Part shown: in pieces, positions 1 to 5,943 of the stretch
Position numbering within the stretch: the stretch's first letter is position 1
Layout of the letters: each line of letters begins with the position of its first letter
Notes under the pieces: generated by a model
What the model was told of the DNA's origin: nothing
Databases searched by the model: none
What the model saw: only the letters and a program-made list of their open reading frames with translations
DNA from: Acetatifactor sp.
Lineage (GTDB): Bacteria; Bacillota; Clostridia; Lachnospirales; Lachnospiraceae
Length of the DNA stretch: 7,283 bases
Reading direction: 5' to 3'
Assembly (NCBI GenBank): GCA_016293615.1
Contig: JAEDDX010000090.1
Span: 1 to 7,283, forward strand
Program-made: the position numbers and the translations under genes

Positions 1-1161
1 GGAAATGCTGAACATTTCATTGGAAGCCAGTCGGATATACATTTTATTTTCTTTAATGTAAGGTTTCAGATTTTCCAATTCCGGAAGCAGATCCAAATTT
101 ACATTCTTGTTATATGGCACCATGTTCTGACCATAAGAGATATGGCTTTGACCTTCCTGATCCAGCATGGCTGCCATAACATCCAGAATCAGTTTTTCTC
201 GTTCCGGATCATCCATTCCTTTGCTGCTGGCAGCGATCTGAAAGGCTGGGTAGGTCAGATACCAGTTATCATTCTCTGTATTGCCAAAGTAGGGCATCAG
301 AACAACTTTATCTGCTCCCCGTCCCGGGCAGGAAACAATATCATTGCCAGTACCACGATACATAGCAGCCTTGCCCTTGGTAAACAGCTTTTTCACATCA
401 TCAAAATTCATATTGGCTTCTTCTTCACCAAGACCTGCCTTTTCCTTCATATCAAAAAACTTTTCAAAAACAGGCATCCAGACCTCTTCAGAGAGCTGGT
501 TCGTGGCACCGCTCTCGTATTTCTGACGCCAGTTGATGCCTTCCATAGACATAAGCTGGGCGCTGGACAGTCCCTGCAAAACCTCCATACAAGTATAGTC
601 ATTGGAAAAATCAGACACATATCCCTGAATGCCTTCTTTTTCAAACACTTCACAGGCAGAAAGAAAACTGTCATAATCGGTAGGAACCGGTACATTGTAC
701 TCTTCAAACAACGTCTCGTTGATAATAAAACTGTCTACCTCTGCACAGACCGGAAGCCAGTTAACTGTCCCGTCATCATAAGTATAGTTTTTCAGGTATG
801 TACCATAATAATTGGAAGCAAGATCTGTATCACTCAGGTCATATAGATTATCCTTCAACTGTACCGCATCCTTAAGCGCAAATCGTCGAACCGTAAGGAT
901 GTCCGGCATATCCCCATATTCCTGGCGATAACGATAAAAATCCGTAGAGTTGCTGGCTAAAACAAATTCAAACTCTACATCCGGGAAAGTATCGCAAAGA
1001 TACTTTCCATAACTCTCCTGTAGTTGATTTCCCCAAAAAGCAACCGTTACCTTTTCCTTCGCTTCTGTTTTCTCCCCTGTTTGCTGATTCCCACATCCTG
1101 CCAGCACGGAAATCGCAATTGTTACATCAAGTAACAAAATTACAATTTTTTTCTGCTTCAT
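1..1161 (-). CDS. Extracellular solute-binding lipoprotein (family 1 type), C-terminus beyond window
   Basis: Reading the minus strand from the ATG at 1161-1159 gives 387 uninterrupted codons to the left edge, so the C-terminus is missing. The N-terminus is a lipoprotein signal: basic MKQKK, a hydrophobic stretch, then the lipobox LAGC with the lipidated Cys at residue 23. An Asp at residue 12 inside the hydrophobic stretch is unusual. The mature part begins with a charged linker and then VTVAFWGN, the first beta strand typical of family 1 sugar-type binding proteins; LFTKGKAAM at residues 259-267 matches the conserved hinge-region motif of that family. An AGGAG (1168-1172) lies 6 bases before the ATG and fixes the start. 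By family, it should sit on the outer membrane face and bind a small solute, often a sugar, for an ABC importer or a sensor. No permease or ATPase is visible. It follows the c-di-GMP regulator in the same direction. The ligand cannot be told. Confidence 0.85.
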   Translation of the reverse strand, partial: MKQKKIVILLLDVTIAISVLAGCGNQQTGEKTEAKEKVTVAFWGNQLQESYGKYLCDTFPDVEFEFVLASNSTDFYRYRQEYGDMPDILTVRRFALKDAVQLKDNLYDLSDTDLASNYYGTYLKNYTYDDGTVNWLPVCAEVDSFIINETLFEEYNVPVPTDYDSFLSACEVFEKEGIQGYVSDFSNDYTCMEVLQGLSSAQLMSMEGINWRQKYESGATNQLSEEVWMPVFEKFFDMKEKAGLGEEEANMNFDDVKKLFTKGKAAMYRGTGNDIVSCPGRGADKVVLMPYFGNTENDNWYLTYPAFQIAASSKGMDDPEREKLILDVMAAMLDQEGQSHISYGQNMVPYNKNVNLDLLPELENLKPYIKENKMYIRLASNEMFSIS

Positions 1162-1274
1162 ACTTTTCTCCTGTGTAAATAAATTCTTTCTATTCTGTTG
1201 GCACTCCAACACTATCTCAGTGCAAGAAACCTTTCGCATCTATCCAGTACTGCCCAATTTGACATCAGGAGACT

Positions 1275-3857
1275 TCACAAGCAATTCGTCTGTTCCCAGA
1301 AACAACATCCACCCTTGTTCACCCGCTTCGCCTGATATAATGCATGATCTGCACGTTTTATCAAAACTGCAGGAGGTACATCATCTGCCATGCACAAGGC
1401 AATACCGCAGGAACAAGCGGCTGGCGGATACTGCTCACGGAATGCGTTGCAAATTTTTGTTCCTTTTTTTACTGCACCATTCACGTTCTTCAAGTTCTTG
1501 AGCACCACCAGAAATTCGTCTCCGCCATAACGGCACCGAATATCTGTCTTCCGCGTCTGCCTACAGAGCATATCTGCAAAAGACTTGAGCAATGTATCTC
1601 CCATTTCATGACCAAACGTATCATTCGCCTCTTTTAAATTGTCCAGATCGAACAGGCATACTGCCAGAGGATATTCGTCCTTACTAATGGAAGTCATTGC
1701 AACCTGTAGCCCGCGCCGGTTCAGGAGCCCTGTCAAAAAGTCCCGATTTGCTTCATCCTGCAAGGCACTCTCTCGTTCACCAAAGGCTACAATATCAATC
1801 AGACGTTCGACATGTCGGTACAGCTCCGCAGGGGGATAGCTTTTGCAGAGGATGTCGTCCGGCTCCAGCTCCACCTCTTCCAGCAGACCCATGCATGAGA
1901 TCGTTGCAACGACAGGAATTTTCCAAAATGCCGGATTTTTCCGCATTGTTTTCAGAAATACATCCGCTCCGTTTTCCGAAATCGACATACTCAGAAGGAT
2001 CGCAGAAATACCATCACAGCCATATTGTGAAACACATGTAATTGCACTCTGTATGTCAGATGCCTCTAAAACCTGATATGTTCTCTCAAAATACGCTCGG
2101 ATTCTTTGTCTGTAAGCTGCGTCTTCATCTATAATCAGCAGACTGCGAATGCGGGTTTCATTCTGCGACAAAGGAAGTATACTTTGCGTGCACTGAACTT
2201 TTAGTAATTCTTCAAATTCCGCAACAGGCATCGGTCTTGCAAAAAAATATCCCTGAGCATAGTCGCATCCGAGTGCCTGCAAACGTTTCATCTGATCTCT
2301 TGTTTCTATTCCTTCTGCCACGACAGTCAGATGCATTCTGTGCGCCATACTGATGATATCATTCAGTATACTCCGCTCCACAGGTTTCGCCATTTCGTTC
2401 TGGATGAATTTCATATCCAGCTTTAAGATATCCAATGTAATTTGGCTGAGCATGTTTAAAGAGGAATATCCGCTTCCGAAATCATCCATCTCAATGAGAA
2501 ATCCTAACTTGCGCAATTCCTCTACCGTGCTGATAATCTGATCCGGATACTCTGTATAGGCACTCTCTGTGATCTCCAGATGCAGATATTCCGGATCAAT
2601 GCCATATTTCTTAATCAGTCCACTGAAAACATCTGCCAGATGCGATTGAAAGATATCCGCTCTGGAAACGTTAACCGATACCGGCAGCAGCGGATAGCCC
2701 TTTTCTTTCCAGCTCTTCAGCTGGCCGCACACGCTCTCCCAGATATATTGATCTAGACTTGGAATAAAACCATTCTTTTCAAACAGCGGAATAAATTCCC
2801 CAGGAGACATAAATCCCCGTTCCGGATGGATCCACCGCACCAAGGCTTCTGCTCCAACAATCCGGTTATCATTCAGACTGTATTTGGGCTGAAGATAAAC
2901 AATAAACTGTCCCTCTGCCAGTGCAGTCTCCATAACATCGGTAATTGCCTTTTCTTGCAGCAATGTTTCACGAAGGGCATCATCGTAAACAGCAATGTGC
3001 TGATTATACATTCCTTTTACACTATCTACGACCCACAGCGCCCTGTCACACATTTGTTCCGCAGAAATGGATCGATCCGTAATCTCATAAACACCGAGCT
3101 TTATAGATATATTATTTATCGATTCCGAACGACGATTCTTCCTTTCTTTCACACTATTAATCAAAAGCGCTCGATTGCTTCTTTCCCGTTCCCTCTCCTG
3201 AAGACACAAAAATCGATCTGCACTGTATCTACAGCAGATGGCATCCTCTCCCATGCATTCCCGAAGAATTTCAGCTCCCCTCATCAGAAGTTGGTCGCCT
3301 GCTTCCCGTCCAAAAGTATCGTTGTACCACTTGAAATTCTCGCCATTAGAACATAAGATTGTATATTCCTTTTCAGGATTTTCATCCAGACATTCCCTGA
3401 CTTTCTGGTAAAAGAACTCTTTCGTATAAAGTCCGGTAAGTCGGTCATATCGAAACTGATTAACCATAGCAGCAGTCTCACGCAGCTTAATGAGATTCGC
3501 CACTCGGTGCAGGATTATCTGCGAACAATAAGGTTTTGGCACAAAATCAGTCGCGCCATGTGCCAAGGCAGCCACTTCATCCGCTTCACTATCTCCCTGA
3601 GTTGTCACAATAACCGGAATCAATGCCAATTCTGCATCCTTCTTAACTCTATCCAAAAAAGTATATCCGTCCATGACTGGCATCATGACATCCAGGAGGA
3701 TTAAACGTATTTTATCCTTGTTCCGTTTCAGAACATCTAACGCATCCTGTCCGTTTTCCGCTTCCAAAACTGTATAGTCGTCAGATAATATCTCATACAA
3801 TATGGCCCGGTTGAGTTCGTTATCTTCCACAATCAATATTTGTTTTTTTGATTTCAT
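1275..3857 (-). CDS. Multidomain c-di-GMP turnover response regulator (REC-GGDEF-EAL-REC-GGDEF)
   Basis: An 860-residue cytoplasmic protein with no membrane segment. Order: receiver 1 (about 1-125) with acidic pair E11-D12, phosphoacceptor D56 in LLDVMMP, T85/T86 and K108-P; a degenerate GGDEF (about 135-300) where the signature is SADRF (212-216) and the metal-site Asp is N171; an EAL phosphodiesterase domain (about 308-560) keeping all recognised catalytic positions (E337 of EAL, N396, E428, D458-D459, K479, E515, E518, Q535); receiver 2 (about 575-700) in which the phosphoacceptor is replaced by S623; and a C-terminal intact GGDEF (778-782) with an RxxD inhibitory site (R769-D772) five residues before it. 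It should therefore be able both to make and to degrade c-di-GMP, with input by phosphorylation of receiver 1. The start is supported because the receiver fold begins at residue 7; the Shine-Dalgarno is weak (GAGAG). It lies upstream of the solute-binding lipoprotein, probably co-transcribed. The cognate kinase is not in the window. Confidence 0.93.
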   Translation of the reverse strand: MKSKKQILIVEDNELNRAILYEILSDDYTVLEAENGQDALDVLKRNKDKIRLILLDVMMPVMDGYTFLDRVKKDAELALIPVIVTTQGDSEADEVAALAHGATDFVPKPYCSQIILHRVANLIKLRETAAMVNQFRYDRLTGLYTKEFFYQKVRECLDENPEKEYTILCSNGENFKWYNDTFGREAGDQLLMRGAEILRECMGEDAICCRYSADRFLCLQERERERSNRALLINSVKERKNRRSESINNISIKLGVYEITDRSISAEQMCDRALWVVDSVKGMYNQHIAVYDDALRETLLQEKAITDVMETALAEGQFIVYLQPKYSLNDNRIVGAEALVRWIHPERGFMSPGEFIPLFEKNGFIPSLDQYIWESVCGQLKSWKEKGYPLLPVSVNVSRADIFQSHLADVFSGLIKKYGIDPEYLHLEITESAYTEYPDQIISTVEELRKLGFLIEMDDFGSGYSSLNMLSQITLDILKLDMKFIQNEMAKPVERSILNDIISMAHRMHLTVVAEGIETRDQMKRLQALGCDYAQGYFFARPMPVAEFEELLKVQCTQSILPLSQNETRIRSLLIIDEDAAYRQRIRAYFERTYQVLEASDIQSAITCVSQYGCDGISAILLSMSISENGADVFLKTMRKNPAFWKIPVVATISCMGLLEEVELEPDDILCKSYPPAELYRHVERLIDIVAFGERESALQDEANRDFLTGLLNRRGLQVAMTSISKDEYPLAVCLFDLDNLKEANDTFGHEMGDTLLKSFADMLCRQTRKTDIRCRYGGDEFLVVLKNLKNVNGAVKKGTKICNAFREQYPPAACSCGIALCMADDVPPAVLIKRADHALYQAKRVNKGGCCFWEQTNCL

Positions 3858-3966
3858 TTTCTGTTCTCTCTTCGCCTTTATTCCATAGTTTCCTACACAC
3901 TCATTGCATTCAATATATCCAGAAAATCTTCGTGAAAATTTTCTTTTGCTACGCAGATTTTATAAT

Positions 3967-3995
3967 ATTATAACACCTGAACCCTTTCCACACAA
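3967..3995 (-). promoter_or_regulatory. Candidate sigma-A promoter for the c-di-GMP regulator
   Basis: On the minus strand a perfect -10 TATAAT (3972-3967) is preceded by a 17-base spacer and TTGTGT (3995-3990), which matches only three bases of the -35 consensus. It would give a leader of about 100 bases before the ATG at 3857. The -35 side lies next to the IS remnant, so the promoter may be partly supplied by that junction. Seen directly: the boxes and spacing. Use in the cell is inferred. Confidence 0.45.
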
Positions 3996-4020
3996 GTATA
4001 AACAGGAACTCCGTACATGA

Positions 4021-4140
4021 ATACTCAATTTGAAGATGATTGAAAGCTATATCTGCTACTACAATACCAAACGTTTGCAGCGCAACCTGGGTATTTTTAC
4101 GCCCATGGAAAAGCACCAACAGTTTTATCTGGCAGCATAA
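4021..4140 (+). pseudogene. 3' fragment of IS3-family transposase OrfB
   Basis: The frame ending at TAA 4138-4140 reads MIESYICYYNTKRLQRNLG followed by IFTPMEKH. This matches the pattern YIxYYNxKRxQxxLGxxTPxE found at the C-terminus of IS3-family integrase-type transposases. An in-frame TGA sits at 4018-4020, and upstream of this no frame continues into the DDE catalytic core, so only about 39 codons remain. The phrase QFED appears in another frame at 4026-4037 immediately before, suggesting a small internal deletion or frameshift as well as loss of the 5' part. It cannot encode an active transposase. Confidence 0.72.
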
Positions 4141-4144
4141 CAAA

Positions 4145-4192
4145 ACCCGCAAATTCCGAATGTTCCCATGCAACCTTACGGAATTTGCGGGT
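4145..4192. terminator. Perfect 14-bp inverted repeat in IS remnant, terminator-like on the minus strand
   Basis: Arm 4145-4158 (ACCCGCAAATTCCG) is the exact reverse complement of arm 4179-4192, with a 20-base loop. On the minus strand the stem is followed by TTTTGTTAT, as in an intrinsic terminator; on the plus strand there is no T run. It directly follows the transposase stop and lies inside the IS end. A likely role is to block transcription entering the element from the right; it would also shield the c-di-GMP regulator from read-through. Confidence 0.65.
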
Positions 4193-4233
4193 ATCACGGC
4201 ACCGCAGTGCCATGAAACTTTATATTATTTCAT

Positions 4234-4258
4234 TGTCCTCTTGACGGAGAGCAGTTCA
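4234..4258. repeat. Right terminal inverted repeat of the IS3-family remnant
   Basis: A 25-base end ending TTCA at 4258; its complement starts TGAACTG and ends GAGGACA, resembling ends of IS3-family elements. No matching left repeat was found by eye in the window. The IS/host boundary is therefore put at 4258/4259. Confidence 0.6.
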
Positions 4259-4283
4259 AACAGTTCCTTTGGTGGGTTTTGGC

Positions 4284-4304
4284 AATTCTTCTAAAAACAG
4301 AATT
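4284..4304. promoter_or_regulatory. Operator-like dyad 1, upstream of the dehydrogenase promoter
   Basis: A 21-base imperfect palindrome with half-sites AATTCT and AGAATT. It is identical to dyad 2 (4400-4420) at 20 of 21 positions, including the same asymmetric CTAAAAA centre; the one difference (T at 4290, G in dyad 2) breaks the seventh base pair. It is centred at 4294, about 68 bases before the predicted transcription start. The natural candidate ligand is the XRE-type DNA-binding domain of the gene it precedes. The repeat is seen; the binding is inferred. Confidence 0.6.
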
Positions 4305-4326
4305 TTGCAAACACACACATATTCTA

Positions 4327-4355
4327 TTGACTTTGCTAATCAATTGACGTACAAT
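4327..4355 (+). promoter_or_regulatory. Sigma-A promoter of the nucleotide-sugar operon
   Basis: TTGACT (4327-4332) and TACAAT (4350-4355) are separated by exactly 17 bases, each one base from consensus. Transcription would start near 4362, leaving a leader of about 75 bases that contains dyad 2. A second TTGACG at 4344-4349 lacks a well-spaced -10. The promoter lies between the two dyads and to the right of the IS end. Confidence 0.75.
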
Positions 4356-4399
4356 GAACGAGTTGAAATGATACTGATAAATACATAAATAGAAGATAA

Positions 4400-4420
4400 A
4401 ATTCTGCTAAAAACAGAATT
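4400..4420. promoter_or_regulatory. Operator-like dyad 2, in the leader of the dehydrogenase gene
   Basis: A 21-base palindrome AATTCTG-N7-CAGAATT with seven perfect pairs per arm. It is centred at 4410, about 48 bases after the predicted start of transcription and just before the GGAG (4423-4426) of the dehydrogenase gene. The centre-to-centre distance to dyad 1 is 116 bp, close to eleven helical turns, so both would lie on the same DNA face. As RNA the stem is AT-rich and weak and has no following U run, so a DNA operator is likelier than a terminator. Confidence 0.62.
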
Positions 4421-4435
4421 ATGGAGTGATTAGAA

Positions 4436-5926
4436 ATGAAAAAATTGTCTATTGATAAACTCGTGGAGACGATCCACGCTCTCCGGAAGGAAAAAGGACT
4501 TACCCAGGCACAGCTTGCGGATGCTACAGGAATCAACCGCGCCATGATCGGTCGTATTGAAAATAAGGACTATGTACCGACAGTGGAGCAGATGCAGATG
4601 CTGGGTGAAACTCTTGGTTTTGAAGTTGTTGATATGTTTGTGGATGATGCTACTGATACGGTAGAGGAGATGCCTACTACCCACACAACCGTCGATAAGT
4701 CCTACAACATTGCTGTTGCCGGTACCGGCTATGTAGGTCTATCCTTAGCCACACTCCTCGCACAGCACAATCATGTGGTTGCTGTGGATATTGTTCCCGA
4801 GAAGGTGGATATGATCAATAAGCATATCTCTCCGATCCAGGATGATTATATTGAAAAGTATCTGGCCGAGAAGGAACTGGATTTGACCGCAACTTTGGAT
4901 GGTGCGTCCGCTTATGCAGATGCTGACTTTGTTATCATTGCAGCTCCGACCAACTACGACAGCAAGAAGAACTTCTTTGATACTTCTGCAGTGGAGGCTG
5001 TTATTGAGCTGGTATTAAAGACAAATCCGGATGCGATGATGATCATCAAGTCCACCATTCCGGTTGGCTATACCGCATCGGTAAGAGAGAAGTATAAAAC
5101 ATCCAATATCATCTTCAGCCCTGAATTCTTACGTGAATCAAAGGCCCTTTATGATAACTTATATCCATCCCGTATTATTGTTTCCTGCGATGAGGAGTCT
5201 GCTGAAGCTGCGCATATATTTGCATCCCTTCTCCAGCAGGGTGCCATTAAGGAGAATATTGATACTCTGTTCATGGGCTTTACCGAGGCAGAGGCAGTGA
5301 AGCTCTTTGCCAATACCTACCTTGCCCTTCGTGTTTCATATTTCAACGAGCTTGACACTTATGCGGAGTCCAAGGGACTGAATACGGCTGAGATCATCAA
5401 CGGTGTCTGTCTGGATCCCCGTATCGGCACACATTACAACAATCCATCCTTCGGATACGGCGGATACTGTCTGCCGAAGGACACCAAGCAGCTTCTCGCC
5501 AATTTTGAATCCGTACCCCAGAATATGATGTCTGCCATTGTAGAAAGTAACCGTACCAGAAAGGATTTCATCGCAGATCGTGTGCTTGAGATGGCCGGAG
5601 CCTATGAAGCAAACAGTACCTGGGATGCGGCAAAGGAAAAGGAAGTTGTCATCGGTGTGTACCGTCTGACCATGAAGAGCAACTCTGATAACTTCCGCCA
5701 GAGTTCCATCCAGGGAGTCATGAAGAGAATCAAGGCAAAAGGTGCAACGGTTGTCATTTATGAGCCGACCCTTCCGGCGGGCTCCACGTTCTTTGGCAGC
5801 CGTGTCATCGGAGATCTGAATGAGTTCAAGGCTGTTTCACAGGCTATCATTGCAAACCGATATGATTCCTGCCTGGATGATGTGAGCGATAAGGTATACA
5901 CACGTGATGTGTTCAGAAGAGACTAA
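4436..5926 (+). CDS. ugd: UDP-glucose 6-dehydrogenase with N-terminal XRE-type helix-turn-helix
   Basis: A 496-residue fusion. Residues about 8-65 form a Cro/C1-type DNA-binding domain (LTQAQLADATGI, then MIGRIENKDYVPTVEQM), joined by an acidic linker (66-88) to a full nucleotide-sugar dehydrogenase. The enzyme part shows the NAD Rossmann motif GTGYVG (96-101) with D118 ending the second strand, STIPVG (206-211), FSPEFLRES (227-235), K289 and N293 of the substrate-site helix, and the catalytic loop GYGGYCLPKDTKQL with Cys345 and D349. This loop and the overall length of the enzyme part (about 405 residues) resemble streptococcal HasB-type UDP-glucose dehydrogenases, which oxidise UDP-glucose to UDP-glucuronate with two NAD+. 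The start is fixed by GGAG 9 bases upstream, and the HTH is in frame with no internal break. It is first in an operon with an epimerase. The two dyads around its promoter suggest autoregulation. UDP-glucose as substrate is the best guess; related sugars such as UDP-ManNAc are less likely given the next gene. Confidence 0.92.
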   Translation: MKKLSIDKLVETIHALRKEKGLTQAQLADATGINRAMIGRIENKDYVPTVEQMQMLGETLGFEVVDMFVDDATDTVEEMPTTHTTVDKSYNIAVAGTGYVGLSLATLLAQHNHVVAVDIVPEKVDMINKHISPIQDDYIEKYLAEKELDLTATLDGASAYADADFVIIAAPTNYDSKKNFFDTSAVEAVIELVLKTNPDAMMIIKSTIPVGYTASVREKYKTSNIIFSPEFLRESKALYDNLYPSRIIVSCDEESAEAAHIFASLLQQGAIKENIDTLFMGFTEAEAVKLFANTYLALRVSYFNELDTYAESKGLNTAEIINGVCLDPRIGTHYNNPSFGYGGYCLPKDTKQLLANFESVPQNMMSAIVESNRTRKDFIADRVLEMAGAYEANSTWDAAKEKEVVIGVYRLTMKSNSDNFRQSSIQGVMKRIKAKGATVVIYEPTLPAGSTFFGSRVIGDLNEFKAVSQAIIANRYDSCLDDVSDKVYTRDVFRRD

Positions 5927-5927
5927 G

Positions 5928-5935
5928 AGAGGGGG
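5928..5935 (+). promoter_or_regulatory. Strong ribosome binding site of the epimerase gene
   Basis: AGAGGGGG lies in the 17-base gap between the dehydrogenase stop (5924-5926) and the ATG at 5944, with 8 bases to the start. It supports this start and tight co-translation in one operon. Confidence 0.7.
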
Positions 5936-5943
5936 ATTGTCAG

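Larger units (their letters stand above)
4021..4258 (+). mobile_element. IS3-family insertion sequence remnant (right end only)
   Basis: Three parts in order indicate the right end of an IS3-family element: the C-terminal tail of an OrfB-type transposase (to the stop at 4138-4140), a 14-bp perfect hairpin (4145-4192), and a terminal repeat at 4234-4258. On the minus strand the terminal repeat reads inward from TGAACTG and ends with GTCAAGAGGACA, which is the style of IS3-family ends. The left end, orfA and most of orfB are missing, so target duplication cannot be tested. The left limit is uncertain and may reach a little beyond 4021 into the promoter region of the regulator. The family call is from recognition of the transposase tail and of the end, not from a database search. 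Confidence 0.7.

Noticed and set aside
142..846. Long plus-strand open frame of 234 codons
   Set aside because: It lies antisense to the solute-binding lipoprotein, whose frame has a signal peptide, lipobox and family motifs. The plus frame has no ribosome site or recognisable domain.
1197..1210. Small dyad GTTGG-CACT-CCAAC between the regulator and the lipoprotein gene
   Set aside because: A five-base stem with no T run and no second copy; too short to call an operator or terminator.
1162..1274. Possible separate promoter or c-di-GMP riboswitch before the lipoprotein gene
   Set aside because: No well-spaced -35/-10 pair and no conserved riboswitch core were seen; only the AGGAG ribosome site is convincing.
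2826..3356. Plus-strand open frame of 176 codons
   Set aside because: It is antisense to the GGDEF1/EAL part of the regulator, and its composition reflects the complement of the real gene.
4137..4150. Shared ATAACAAAACC before both minus-strand hairpins (4137-4147 and 7140-7150)
   Set aside because: Eleven identical bases, but this is the A run expected as the complement of a terminator T tract; no further similarity extends on either side, so a second IS end is not supported.
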